Shown here in pieces: positions 46,444 through 55,296 of a DNA stretch of 64,000 nt. Each line of letters starts with the position of its first letter. Positions within the stretch are counted from its first letter, which is position 1. The notes under the pieces were generated by a model, which saw only the letters and a list, made by a program, of their open reading frames with translations, was not told the DNA's origin and ran no database searches. The translations under genes and the position numbers were made by a program. The stretch lies in assembly GCF_000820305.1 (NCBI RefSeq), contig NZ_CDBH01000061.1:130797-194796 (forward strand), written 5' to 3'. The stretch comes from Aeromonas dhakensis (GTDB taxonomy: Bacteria > Pseudomonadota > Gammaproteobacteria > Enterobacterales > Aeromonadaceae).

Positions 46444-47220
46444 ATGCCAAACAGCAAACCCCCTTCGATGACGCGGCCCCAGGCCGCGTCATCGCTATCC
46501 GCCCCTTTCAGCCTGCGTCGCTACCAGAGCGACGTCTGCAGCCACAGCCACGACTATGCCCAGCTGGTGATCCCCCTCGACGGTCCCATCGAGATCGAGG
46601 TGCAGGGCCAGGGACGGCGGCTTGCGCCCGGCTTTGCCTGCATCATCGCCCCCGGTGAGCGGCACGACTACGCCGCCGATCCGGCGCTCTCGTTTCTGGT
46701 GCAGGAGAGTCACTGGCTGCCCGGCGAGCTGGGCGAACGCCCCTTCATCGAGCTGGACGAGGCCCAGCGCCACTACCTCGCCTTCCTGCACCGCATGGTG
46801 GCCGAGGGGCGCCACGTGGCCGGCATGGAGCAGGTGTGGCTGGGTCTGCTGGCAGACGCGCAGCAGGCAGGCTCGCGCGGCCGTGCCCGCCTCGCCCCGC
46901 GCATCGGCAAGGTGCAGCGTCATATCGAGGCGCATCTCGCCGAACCTCTCAGCAACGAGCGGCTGGCCGCCATCGCCTGCCTCGGCCAGAGCCAGTTCAA
47001 GCACGCCTTCCAGCAGCAGGTGGGGATGAGCGTCTCCCACTACATCCGGGCGCGGCGCATGGCACTGGCGCGTACCCTGCTCGCCCACACCGCCCTGCCC
47101 GTCGGCGACGTGGCCAGCCGCTGCGGTTACCAGAATCAGGGGGCCTTCGGCGAGCGCTTCCTGGCCGAAACCGGAGTAACCCCTTCCCTCTGGCGCCAAC
47201 AAAACGGCCGCTTGCCGTAA
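46444..47220 (+). CDS. AraC-family transcriptional regulator with N-terminal cupin
   Basis: This 258-residue regulator has an N-terminal cupin (about 20-110; SHSHDYAQLVIPLDG, GFACIIAPGERHDY) and a C-terminal pair of AraC helix-turn-helix motifs (about 155-255; LSNERLAAIACLGQSQFKHAFQQQ and LPVGDVASRCGYQNQGAFGERFL). The ligand is unknown. The close spacing to metJ (12 bases) suggests shared transcription, but the ribosome site is weak and the ATG at 46468 is an alternative start. Confidence 0.87.
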   Translation: MPNSKPPSMTRPQAASSLSAPFSLRRYQSDVCSHSHDYAQLVIPLDGPIEIEVQGQGRRLAPGFACIIAPGERHDYAADPALSFLVQESHWLPGELGERPFIELDEAQRHYLAFLHRMVAEGRHVAGMEQVWLGLLADAQQAGSRGRARLAPRIGKVQRHIEAHLAEPLSNERLAAIACLGQSQFKHAFQQQVGMSVSHYIRARRMALARTLLAHTALPVGDVASRCGYQNQGAFGERFLAETGVTPSLWRQQNGRLP

Positions 47221-47304
47221 CCGGGCGGCCGTTTGCCGAAGACGGCGCAGGTGGTTTCGAGGCATGCTGAGGCTCATGCAAGGTATGGGCAACGAGGAGC
47301 CAAG

Positions 47305-47643
47305 ATGCAGACCATAAGCTGGCAGGATTTCGAGATGGTGGAGCTCAGGGTGGGCACCCTGGTGCGGGTCGAGCCCTTCCCCGAGGCGCGCCGCCCGGCC
47401 TACAAGGTGTGGGCGGATTTCGGCCCCGAGCTCGGGGTGCGCAAGAGCAGCGCCCAGATCACCGACCTCTACCAACCGGAGGATCTGGTAGGTCGCCAGA
47501 TTGTCGCCGTGGTGAACTTCCCCCCCAAGCAGATAGGCCCGATCCAGTCGGAGTTTCTGCTGACCGGCTTCTACCGGCCGGATGGCGCCGTAGTGATCGC
47601 CATCCCCGAGCAGGCGGTGGAGAACGGTGCCAAGCTCGGCTGA
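47305..47643 (+). CDS. CsaA-type tRNA-binding domain protein
   Basis: This 112-residue protein consists of one OB-fold tRNA-binding domain as in CsaA (chaperone-like/tRNA-binding) and the C-terminus of bacterial Met[59 protein letters not shown] and SEFLLTGFY. The role in Gram-negatives is unclear. I chose the ATG at 47305 because GAGGAG stands eight bases upstream and the family starts at this point. A terminator follows. Confidence 0.88.
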   Translation: MQTISWQDFEMVELRVGTLVRVEPFPEARRPAYKVWADFGPELGVRKSSAQITDLYQPEDLVGRQIVAVVNFPPKQIGPIQSEFLLTGFYRPDGAVVIAIPEQAVENGAKLG

Positions 47644-47664
47644 TGCCATCACCGGACGGATACA

Positions 47665-47696
47665 AGAGAGGCGACCCTGGGGTCGCCTCTCTCTTT
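47665..47696 (+). terminator. Rho-independent terminator of the csaA-like gene
   Basis: A perfect 12-base-pair stem AGAGAGGCGACC / GGTCGCCTCTCT with a CTGG loop is followed by CTTTT. It begins 22 bases after the stop. Confidence 0.85.
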
Positions 47697-47715
47697 TGCG
47701 GCTGGTTGCCCGCCG

Positions 47716-48987
47716 TTACTTCAGCAGGCTGAAAATCAGCGCCGACACCGCCAGCGAGCCGGTCAGCAGGATGAAGCCGTTGGCCCAGCGCTGGCGGAAG
47801 CGCGCCAGCGCCTCCACCTTGTAGATGGCCACCACCGGCATGATGAACAGGATCATGGCGATCACCGGGCCGGAGAGGGTCTCCATCAGCCCCAGGATCC
47901 CCGGGTTGATGATGGCAGCGCCCCAGATGGAGAAGAACATCAGGGCGATGCCGAGCTTGTCCGCCTTCGCCAGCGACAGGCCGGTGGGCTTGGCGATCAG
48001 GCTTTTAAGGCTCTCGCGGGCACCGAGGAAGTGACCGAGGAAGGAGGAGCTGATGGCGATGAAGGCGATGAGCGGCCCCAGGGTCACGATCACCGGGTTG
48101 TCGGTGATGTTGGCAAGATAGGAGAGCACCGAGACGTTCTGGGCCTTGGCCTCGGCCAGCTGGGCCGGCGAGAGGCTCAGCACGCAGGAGAAGACGAAGA
48201 ACAGCACGAAGCCCACCAGCATGACGGTGGTGTTGCGCAGGATCAGACTGCTCTTTGCTTCCGCCTGCTCGCCGTACTCCCGGCGCTGCACGTTGGCAAA
48301 GCCGGAGATGGCGGCGGCGTGACTGAAGGCGAACACGGTGACCGGCAGCGCCAGCCAGACGGTGTTGAGGAAACTGCCGCCCTCCAGGCTGCCCAACTGT
48401 GGCCACTGCCACTGGGGGATCAGGTAGCAGGAGAGCGCCGCCAGGATGGCCGCCAGCGGATAGACCATGACGGCAAAGGCGCGCAGCATCGCCTTCTCAC
48501 CGGCCAGCATCACGGCGATCATGGCGAACACCAGCATGCCGGAGAGCATCACCCGGTTCGGGGTCGCCATGCCGAGCTGATTGATCATGAAGCTCTCCAC
48601 CGTGTTGGTCAGCCCGACCCCGTAGATGAGCAGGATCGGGAAGATGGAGAGGAAATAGAGCGCCGAGATGAGGCGGCCGGCCATCTTGCCGAAGTGCTCC
48701 TGGGCCACCTCGGTGAAGTCGGCGTGGGGGCGCGAAGAGGAAAGCACGAAGCGCGCCAGCCCGCGGTGGGCCAGGAAGGTCATGGGGCCGGCCAGCGCGG
48801 CGACTATGATGAGAGGCCAGATCCCGCCCAGACCCAGGTTGATGGGCAGGAACAGGATGCCGGCACCGACGGCGGTACCAAACAGGCTGATGACCCAGTG
48901 GGTGTCGTGGCGGCGCCAGGGGGTGGCGCTGACGGTGGTGGAGCGGGAACCGGACAGCTCCCCTGTGACGTCTACAGATAAACTCAT
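47716..48987 (-). CDS. SdaC/TdcC-type serine/threonine or amino-acid permease (HAAAP family)
   Basis: This 423-residue inner-membrane transporter has eleven predicted helices. Its HAAAP markers are SLFGTAVGAGILFLPINLGLGG, FLAHRGLARFVLSS, VFAFSHAAAISGFANVQR and SSSFLGHFLGARES. The family takes up serine, threonine or aromatic amino acids by proton or sodium symport; the precise substrate cannot be read from sequence. A 412-base region with A+T-rich stretches lies upstream and suggests a regulated promoter. Confidence 0.87.
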   Translation of the reverse strand: MSLSVDVTGELSGSRSTTVSATPWRRHDTHWVISLFGTAVGAGILFLPINLGLGGIWPLIIVAALAGPMTFLAHRGLARFVLSSSRPHADFTEVAQEHFGKMAGRLISALYFLSIFPILLIYGVGLTNTVESFMINQLGMATPNRVMLSGMLVFAMIAVMLAGEKAMLRAFAVMVYPLAAILAALSCYLIPQWQWPQLGSLEGGSFLNTVWLALPVTVFAFSHAAAISGFANVQRREYGEQAEAKSSLILRNTTVMLVGFVLFFVFSCVLSLSPAQLAEAKAQNVSVLSYLANITDNPVIVTLGPLIAFIAISSSFLGHFLGARESLKSLIAKPTGLSLAKADKLGIALMFFSIWGAAIINPGILGLMETLSGPVIAMILFIMPVVAIYKVEALARFRQRWANGFILLTGSLAVSALIFSLLK

Positions 48988-49399
48988 TACTAATTCACTT
49001 TTTGTCAGTGTTTTAATCTGAGTTCATTGTGGTTTATCGGGATTTAATTCTCAAAAATCCCCCCTGAAACATATCACTACCATTACGGGCTTCAGCCAGT
49101 GAGATTGGGAATGGAATCGGGATCACATAAATGAGTAAAACTAAATTCAGTAAAATTAGCGAAATTTAAAACCAAATTTTCATTAATGGTCAATTTTTTA
49201 TTTTGGCCAAATGATTGTTTGCAGAATTACCTGAAAAATCGTGCCATTCCGCCGCCCTCTCTTGTGATGATTCACTGTCATTCCCGCGCTTTGCCAGCGG
49301 ATATTCCTGTTCATCCCCGATAAAACCAGCGGATCACACCATGCAATCAGGCGGCCATGGGGCCGCCTGATTGCCGTCAACGATGACCTGTTTACCCGC
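48988..49399. promoter_or_regulatory. A+T-rich gene-free region upstream of the permease gene
   Basis: This 412-base stretch has no supported gene. From 49125 to 49215 it is very A+T-rich, unlike the surrounding coding DNA, and is likely a promoter region for the permease. Near the cysQ end it carries a perfect inverted repeat (49345-49372). Confidence 0.45.
49345..49372 (-). terminator. Inverted repeat downstream of cysQ, probable terminator
   Basis: A perfect 12-base-pair stem AATCAGGCGGCC / GGCCGCCTGATT with an ATGG loop begins 27 bases after the cysQ stop. The T-run is short on both strands. Confidence 0.6.
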
Positions 49400-50212
49400 T
49401 CAATGGGCCAGAATGCTGCCCCAGGCGAGATCCGGATCCCCCATCACGATGAAGTCCGGGTTCTCCAGCGACTCCGTCTCGTTGTAGCGCAGCGGCTGCA
49501 GTGCCAGGCTGAGGATGCGACCACCGGCCGCCTCGACGATGCACTGGGCGGCCGCGGTGTCCCACTCGCCGGTGGGGCCGAGCCGCACGTAGCAGTCGGC
49601 CGCCCCTTCCGCCACCAGACAGGACTTGAGGGAGCTGGAGCCGAGCGGGATCAGCTCGTAGTTGATGGCCGGGTTGAGGCGGCGGGTCAGATTCTCCAGC
49701 TTCTGGCGGCGGCTGATGGCCACCACCAGCGAATCGGGCTGATCGTGTTCGTGGTGCATGGCACTGATGGGGTGCACCTCGCCGTTCGCCTCCTTGAAGG
49801 CGCCATGACCGCGTACCGCCCAGTAGAGCACGTCCGACTCGGGGGCATAGATGACGCCGAGTACCGGCACATTGTCCTGTACCAGGGCGATCAGGGTGGC
49901 GAAGTCACCGCTGCCGGCGATGAACTCGCCGGTGCCGTCGAGGGGATCCACCAGCCAGTACTGACGCCAGTTGGCGCGCTGACTGAAGGGGATGTCGGCC
50001 GCCTCTTCGGTCAGCACGGGCACGTGGGGAGTGAGCGCCGACAGCGCCTGTTTGAGGTAGGCATCGGCAGCAAGATCGGCACTGGTGACCGGGGTCGCAT
50101 CCTCCTTCAGCTGACGCTCGAACTGACCGCCGTGATAGATTTCGTGAAGGATCCTGCCCGCTTCGCGCGCGATCTCCTTGACCCCCGGCACCCAGGCCAA
50201 CAACTCCTGCAT
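49400..50212 (-). CDS. cysQ: 3'(2'),5'-bisphosphate nucleotidase CysQ
   Basis: This 270-residue inositol-monophosphatase-fold enzyme hydrolyses PAP to AMP during sulfate assimilation. Metal-binding motifs are LTEEAAD, VDPLDGTGEF and GEWDTAAAQCIVEAAGG. E. coli CysQ has DPLDGTKEF; here the Lys is Gly, a departure outside the metal ligands. I chose the ATG at 50210-50212 (GAGGATAACAAG upstream) over a TTG seven codons earlier. It lies 35 bases downstream of nudE, as in other gammaproteobacteria. Confidence 0.92.
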   Translation of the reverse strand: MQELLAWVPGVKEIAREAGRILHEIYHGGQFERQLKEDATPVTSADLAADAYLKQALSALTPHVPVLTEEAADIPFSQRANWRQYWLVDPLDGTGEFIAGSGDFATLIALVQDNVPVLGVIYAPESDVLYWAVRGHGAFKEANGEVHPISAMHHEHDQPDSLVVAISRRQKLENLTRRLNPAINYELIPLGSSSLKSCLVAEGAADCYVRLGPTGEWDTAAAQCIVEAAGGRILSLALQPLRYNETESLENPDFIVMGDPDLAWGSILAH

Positions 50213-50247
50213 CTTGTTATCCTCTGTATTCAAACTGCCCCTGCGGG

Positions 50248-50808
50248 CTACTCTGCCTGCTCCGCCAGCCAGCGTTGGGCCAGCAGCAGCGCACTGATGC
50301 TGCGCGACTCCGTGAAGTCGGGTCGCGCCAGCAATTCGTCGATCCGGTTCAGCGGCCAGGGGATCACCTCGAGGGGCTCGGGCTCGTCACCCACCCGCTG
50401 CTCGGGGAAGAGATCCCGCGCCAGCAAGATGTCCATCCGGCTGGAGAAGTAGCCCGGCGCCAGCGACACCTGCTTGAGCAGGGTCAGGCTGTTGGCCCCG
50501 AAGCCCGCCTCCTCCATCAGCTCCCGGTTGCCCGCCTCGAAGGCATCTTCGCCCGGGTCGATCAGTCCCTTGGGAAAGCCCATCTCGTAGGAGTGGGTGC
50601 CCGCCGCGTACTCGCGCACCAGCAGCAGGGTGTGGGCATCAAACAGCGGCACCACCATGACGGCGCCCCGGTTGCCGCCACGCATCCGCTCGTAGACCCG
50701 CTCCTCGCCGTTGGAAAACTTGAGGTGGAGCGACTCCACCTTGAACAGCCGGCTCTCGGCCACGATCTCGGCCTTGAGGATCTCCGGCTTGCTCTTGTCG
50801 TGCGCCAT
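50248..50808 (-). CDS. nudE: ADP compounds hydrolase NudE
   Basis: This 186-residue Nudix hydrolase acts on ADP-ribose, NADH and Ap3A-type substrates. The Nudix box is GLIDPGEDAFEAGNRELMEEAGFG, written here only as key residues G, E and REL/EE, at about 87-109. Markers shared with E. coli NudE are FSNGEERVYERMRGGNR and APGYFSSRMDILLARDLFPE. The start at 50808 gives exactly the E. coli length and aligns residue for residue; an ATG 16 codons upstream (50856) is possible, and neither has a good ribosome site. It is divergent from yrfG, as in E. coli. Confidence 0.9.
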   Translation of the reverse strand: MAHDKSKPEILKAEIVAESRLFKVESLHLKFSNGEERVYERMRGGNRGAVMVVPLFDAHTLLLVREYAAGTHSYEMGFPKGLIDPGEDAFEAGNRELMEEAGFGANSLTLLKQVSLAPGYFSSRMDILLARDLFPEQRVGDEPEPLEVIPWPLNRIDELLARPDFTESRSISALLLAQRWLAEQAE

Positions 50809-50955
50809 GGTGTCGACGCTGAGGTGGACGGGTTTGCGTTGGTGGTGATCACTCATCGGGGCTGGCTGCTCGTTAAAAAATCGTGTTTCAAGAGTAAACG
50901 ACTCCCCTCTCGAACACCACGGGGCAAGGGTGGGAAAGCGGCGGGAAAAATCCGT

Positions 50956-50961
50956 TATAAT
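50956..50961 (+). promoter_or_regulatory. Probable -10 box of yrfG
   Basis: A perfect TATAAT lies 34 bases upstream of the yrfG ATG, preceded by CCGT. No good -35 box is visible at the expected distance. Confidence 0.5.
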
Positions 50962-50994
50962 GCCCGCCCGTTTCGACCCGACCACCGAGGCCCC

Positions 50995-51663
50995 ATGCCG
51001 ACCCCACTGCCCTGGCACCAGATAGACACTGTCCTGCTCGATATGGATGGCACCCTGATCGATCTCCATTTTGACAACCACCTCTGGCAACAGCTGGTCC
51101 CCGAGCGCTATGCCGAGCGACTCGGCCTGCCGCTGGCCGAGGCCAGAGTGCAGATCGAGGCGCACTACCAGGCCGTCAGCGGCACCCTCGACTGGTACTG
51201 CGTAGATTACTGGAGCGAGACGCTCGGGCTCGACATCCGCGCCTTCAAGCAGGAGATCCTGGAGAAGATCCAGTGGCGCCCCAACGTCATCCCCTTCCTG
51301 GCCGCGCTCAAGGCCGCCGGCAAGCAGCTGGTGCTCTTCACCAATGCCCACCCCGCCAGCCTGTCGGTCAAGGATGCGCACCTCGGCCTCGCCAAGCACC
51401 TCGATCTGATGGTGAGCACCCACGAGCTGGGCTGGTCAAAGGAGAGCCAGCACTGCTGGCAAGCGCTGGCCGAGCGGCTGGCGTTCGACCCGGCCCGCAC
51501 CCTGTTCGTGGATGACAGCGAGCGGATCCTGCGCGCCGCCGCCGATTACGGCATCGGCTACCAGCTCGCCATCCAGAACCCGGACAGCCGGCAGCCCGAG
51601 CAGCGCATCACCGCCTTCCCGGCGATCCGCGACTACGCCGAGCTGTTGCCCCTCGGCACCTGA
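50995..51663 (+). CDS. yrfG: GMP/IMP nucleotidase YrfG
   Basis: This 222-residue HAD phosphatase (same length as E. coli YrfG) dephosphorylates GMP and IMP. HAD motif I is VLLDMDGTLID with nucleophile Asp16, motif II is LFTNAHPAS, and motif III/IV is FVDDSERILRAA. The cap region LDWYCVDYWSETLGLD is family-typical. It is divergent from nudE, and the nudE-yrfG pairing is conserved in enterobacteria. Confidence 0.94.
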   Translation: MPTPLPWHQIDTVLLDMDGTLIDLHFDNHLWQQLVPERYAERLGLPLAEARVQIEAHYQAVSGTLDWYCVDYWSETLGLDIRAFKQEILEKIQWRPNVIPFLAALKAAGKQLVLFTNAHPASLSVKDAHLGLAKHLDLMVSTHELGWSKESQHCWQALAERLAFDPARTLFVDDSERILRAAADYGIGYQLAIQNPDSRQPEQRITAFPAIRDYAELLPLGT

Positions 51664-51670
51664 TACGCTC

Positions 51671-51698
51671 AAGGCCCTCATCGCGAGGGCCTTGTCAT
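51671..51698. terminator. Terminator after yrfG
   Basis: The nine-base-pair stem AAGGCCCTC / GAGGGCCTT with loop ATCGC (51671-51679 with 51685-51693) begins seven bases after the yrfG stop; only a weak T-rich tail follows. Confidence 0.65.
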
Positions 51699-51732
51699 AT
51701 CGGCTCAGCAGCCAGTCCGCTGATTAAAGCCC

Positions 51733-52839
51733 TCAGGCCGCATCGCGCGGGGCCAGTACCCCCATGCCGGCCAGGTAGTCGAGGGCGCTCGGGGTGAATC
51801 CGATCTCCGCTAGGTGCGCCGCCGTGAAGGGGGCGCGCTGCAGGGGCAGGCCGCGGCTCACCCGTTCCATCCAGTCCGGATTGCCGATCGCCGCCGTGCC
51901 CACCGCTACCAGGTCGGCGCCGCCGGCCAGAGCCAGCTCGGCCGAGGCGGCGTCGTGGATCTTGCCCGCCACCATGAGCGGCACCCGCCCGGCCAACCCG
52001 ACCCGCACCGCCTCCAGCAGGGCGCCGCCATCGGGATCCCCCGCCACCGCCTTGAAGCTGTCCCCCATGGAGAAGTGCAGGTAGTCGATCCCCTCGTCCG
52101 CCAGCAGGTGCGCCACCGCCAGCTGATGGGGCAGCTCTATGCCCTGGATATGGGCATAGTTTTCGGGGGAGAGGCGCACCCCGACCAAAAAGTCCCGGGG
52201 CAGACGGGCGCGGATGCCGCGCACTATCTCCACCAGGATCCGCGCCCGGTTGGCGATGCTACCTCCCCAGCGGTCGGTACGCCGGTTGTGCAGGGGGTTG
52301 AGGAAGTTGCAGAGCAGGAAGTTGTGGGCCCCGTGCAGCTCGACCCCGTGCAGGCCGGCGTCATGAGCCCGCTCGGCGGCGCCCATGAAGGCTTCAATGA
52401 GCGTAAGAATCCCCTCTTCCATCAACCCCTTGACCCCGAGCGGGTAGCGTCCACCCGGTGCCAGTTCGCACGGGCCGACTGGCGCCCCGTCGTTCAGCTC
52501 GGGCAGGGCCCGCATCCCGCCGTGATGCAGCTGCACCACCGCCAGCGCCCCGGCCTGCCGCGCACTGTCGGCCAGGGCCGTGAAGGCCTGCTGCTGGGTG
52601 TCGGTCATCAGGGCCGGCTGCCCCGCCCAGCAGCGTCCGCCGGGCTGTACCTGGGTAGCGGCGGCGATGAGCAGGCCGAAACCGCCGCGGGCGCAGCGCG
52701 CCAGCCAGTCGAGCTCGGCCTGAGCGGGATCGCCGCCGGCACCGCTCATGTTGTGGGTCAAAGGGGCCAGCACGGCCCGGTTCTTGAGCCGCAATCCGGC
52801 CCGTTCGAAGTGGAAGCTGTCGCCAAGTGCCTTGTTCAT
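51733..52839 (-). CDS. Old Yellow Enzyme family NADH:flavin oxidoreductase
   Basis: This 368-residue TIM-barrel flavoprotein has the OYE motifs: LKNRAVLAPLTHNMSG at the first strand, VVQLHHGGMRA, the active-site and FMN segment ELHGAHNFLLCNFLNPLHNRRTDRWGGS (shown only in part) and a phosphate-binding AGGADLVAVGTAAIGNPDW. It should reduce alpha,beta-unsaturated carbonyls or related electrophiles with NAD(P)H. No iron-sulfur or extra dehydrogenase domain follows, so it is the short single-domain form. I chose the ATG at 52839, because the upstream extension is a shadow of the promoter region. It is divergent from a LysR regulator gene. Confidence 0.88.
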   Translation of the reverse strand: MNKALGDSFHFERAGLRLKNRAVLAPLTHNMSGAGGDPAQAELDWLARCARGGFGLLIAAATQVQPGGRCWAGQPALMTDTQQQAFTALADSARQAGALAVVQLHHGGMRALPELNDGAPVGPCELAPGGRYPLGVKGLMEEGILTLIEAFMGAAERAHDAGLHGVELHGAHNFLLCNFLNPLHNRRTDRWGGSIANRARILVEIVRGIRARLPRDFLVGVRLSPENYAHIQGIELPHQLAVAHLLADEGIDYLHFSMGDSFKAVAGDPDGGALLEAVRVGLAGRVPLMVAGKIHDAASAELALAGGADLVAVGTAAIGNPDWMERVSRGLPLQRAPFTAAHLAEIGFTPSALDYLAGMGVLAPRDAA

Positions 52840-52954
52840 CGCCCTCTCCCGGGATCGCAATGGAATGGCCGCCACTATAAACCCGGGCGTTGAGGATATA
52901 ATCAGGCACACAAGCAAGGCATTCATTCCCAGCAAGACACAATAGGCCACCCCC

Positions 52955-53860
52955 ATGAGTCACCACAAGCTCGACACCCTCTACCTGATGCGCCTGCTGG
53001 TCGCCATCGTCCGCTGCGGATCCTTCGCCGCGGCGGCGGCCCAGCTCGGCATCACCCCGAGCAAGGCGTCCAAGGATCTGCGCCACCTGGAGCAGAGCCT
53101 CGGCAACACGCTCCTGAGCCGCACCACCCGCCGGGTGCAGCTGACCGACGCGGGGGAGCTCGCCTACCGCCAGGCTGACCAGATGATCGCCCTGCACGAG
53201 CAGTTGCTGGACGGCCTGCAGCGCCGCCGCTCGGCCCTGTGCGGGGAGCTGCGCATCACGGCGCCGGATCTGTGGGGCGAGGTGGTGCTGACCCCGGTGC
53301 TGCTGCGCTTTCGCGCCGACCACCCCGAGGTACGGATCATCGCCGACTTCAGCAATACCCCGGCCGACCTGCTGCGCGACAACCTGCACGTGGCGTTTCG
53401 CAGCACCGAGCTCGGCACTCAGCCCTATCTGGCGCGCCCCATCGCGGTGGATGATCTGGTGCTCTGCGCCAGCGCCGACTACCTGGACTGCCACCCGCCC
53501 TTGAGCGAGCCGCAGGATCTGCAGCAGCACCCCCTCATCACCCGCTGCCAGGAGTACAGCCGCCACGAGCACTGGACCCTGCTTGCCCAGGGGCGCGAGA
53601 TCCCGCTGGAAGTGGCGGGCGAGCTGGCCTTCAGCAGCAAGAAGGCGATTCACCAGGCGATGCGCCAGGGGCTGGGGATCGCCCGCCTGCCGCGCTACCT
53701 GGTGGCGGCCGAGCTGGCCGAGGGGGTGGTGCGCGAGGTGCTGCCCGACTACCGTCCCAAGGGTACCGGCTTCTACGCCCTCTACACCCAGCGCCGGGCC
53801 GAGTCGGCCCTGGTCGGCCACTTCCTCGACTACGTCATCGAGGCGCTCACCCCCTCATGA
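52955..53860 (+). CDS. LysR-family regulator divergent from the OYE gene
   Basis: This 301-residue LysR regulator has an N-terminal helix-turn-helix ([28 protein letters not shown]) and an effector domain of the CrgA/DsdC-type subgroup. It lies 115 bases from the divergent oxidoreductase gene, the usual layout for a LysR protein and its target, so it probably responds to the electrophile handled by that enzyme (inference). Its stop codon overlaps the tyrS 3' end by six bases on the other strand. Confidence 0.88.
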   Translation: MSHHKLDTLYLMRLLVAIVRCGSFAAAAAQLGITPSKASKDLRHLEQSLGNTLLSRTTRRVQLTDAGELAYRQADQMIALHEQLLDGLQRRRSALCGELRITAPDLWGEVVLTPVLLRFRADHPEVRIIADFSNTPADLLRDNLHVAFRSTELGTQPYLARPIAVDDLVLCASADYLDCHPPLSEPQDLQQHPLITRCQEYSRHEHWTLLAQGREIPLEVAGELAFSSKKAIHQAMRQGLGIARLPRYLVAAELAEGVVREVLPDYRPKGTGFYALYTQRRAESALVGHFLDYVIEALTPS

Positions 53861-55120
53861 GCGGATCACCAGGTGGTACTGCTTCTTGCCCCGGCGCAGC
53901 AGCAGGTAGCGGCCAAACAGCCAGTCGCCATCGGTCACTGGCCCATCCTGGCGGATAGCGCCGTTGAGGCTGACCGCCCCCGCCGCCAGCAGCTCGCGGG
54001 CGATGCGCCTGGAGTTCGCCAGGCCACACGCCACCAGCAGGGTCACCAGATCCGTTTCCCCCTCGATGGGGCTGCTCGGCAGGCCATCCTGGGCCAGCTG
54101 AGCCAAATCGCTCTCGCCAAGGTGGGCCACGTCACCGCTGAACAGCAGCTCGCTGATGCGCCGCGCCGCCGCCAGCGCCCCTTTGCCGTGCACCAGCTCG
54201 GTCAGCTCGTCAGCCAGCACCTGCTGGGCCAGCTTGCGCCCCTGCCGCTTGGCATCCTCAGCCTCCAGCGCCTCAATCTCGGCCAGCGCCATAAAGCTGT
54301 AGTAGCGCAGGAAGCGGTAGACATCCTCATCCGCGGTACCGAGCCAGAACTGGTAGAAGGCGTAGGGCGAGGTGAGCGCCGGATCGAGCCAGATTGCGCC
54401 GCCCTCGGTCTTGCCAAACTTGGTGCCGTCCGCCTTGGTGATGAGCGGCAGGGTCATGCCATAGACCTGGGCCTGATGCAGCCGCCGGGTGAGATCCATG
54501 CCGCTGGTGATGTTGCCCCACTGGTCGTTGCCGCCGATCTGCAGGGTGCAGCCGAGGCGCTGGTTGAGCACGGCGAAGTCCTGGGATTGCAGCAGGGTGT
54601 AGGAGAACTCGGTGAACGAGATGCCCTGATCCGGACGGGCCAGGCGCTGGCGCACCGATTCGCGGGCCAGCATGGCGTTGACCGAGAAGTGCTTGCCGAT
54701 GTCGCGCAGAAAATCGAGGACCGACATCTGCCCCATCCAGTCGGCGTTGTTGACCAGCAGTGGCACCGCCAGCCCTTCGCTGGCCGGCAGCAGCGCGCTT
54801 ATCTGGGCCGACAGGCTGGCTACCCAGCCCTGCACCGTCTCGGCGCTGTTGAGGCTGCGCTCGCTTGCCTTGAAGCTGGGATCGCCGATCAGGCCAGTGG
54901 CACCGCCCACCAGCGCTACCGGGGTATGGCCCGCCAGCTGGAAGCGGCGCAGCATCAACAGCGGTACCAGATGGCCGATATGCAGGCTGCCGGCGGTGGG
55001 ATCGAACCCGCAGTAGACGGTGCGCGGGGTGGCTAGATGATCGCGCAGCGCCACCGGGTCGGAATTCTGGGCCACCAGGCCGCGTTGGGTCAGCTCATCG
55101 AGTAGGTGAGGATTTGTCAT
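53855..55120 (-). CDS. tyrS: Tyrosyl-tRNA synthetase TyrS
   Basis: This 421-residue class I synthetase of the E. coli type (424) has the HIGH motif [12 protein letters not shown], the tyrosine-binding YCGFDPTA and GNDQWGN, and the KMSKS-equivalent KFGKTEGG, plus a C-terminal S4-like RNA-binding domain ([17 protein letters not shown]). The ATG at 55118-55120 matches the usual TyrS N-terminus. It is convergent with the LysR gene and their stop codons overlap. Whether a second tyrS exists elsewhere cannot be seen. Confidence 0.95.
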   Translation of the reverse strand: MTNPHLLDELTQRGLVAQNSDPVALRDHLATPRTVYCGFDPTAGSLHIGHLVPLLMLRRFQLAGHTPVALVGGATGLIGDPSFKASERSLNSAETVQGWVASLSAQISALLPASEGLAVPLLVNNADWMGQMSVLDFLRDIGKHFSVNAMLARESVRQRLARPDQGISFTEFSYTLLQSQDFAVLNQRLGCTLQIGGNDQWGNITSGMDLTRRLHQAQVYGMTLPLITKADGTKFGKTEGGAIWLDPALTSPYAFYQFWLGTADEDVYRFLRYYSFMALAEIEALEAEDAKRQGRKLAQQVLADELTELVHGKGALAAARRISELLFSGDVAHLGESDLAQLAQDGLPSSPIEGETDLVTLLVACGLANSRRIARELLAAGAVSLNGAIRQDGPVTDGDWLFGRYLLLRRGKKQYHLVIRS

Positions 55121-55296
55121 GGAGGGTTCCAACAGCAGGGGAAAAGGCCACATCCTCGCCGCTCTGGCCTGCGCCGAATATGTCCCCCAGGGGACAGTTT
55201 TGCCACTCTCGTGCTAGCATCCGGCTATCGTGTGACCATCGCACAACCATCGCGGGAAGCCCGCCACCCGGAAGCCACCGCCATGACCCAACGCCC

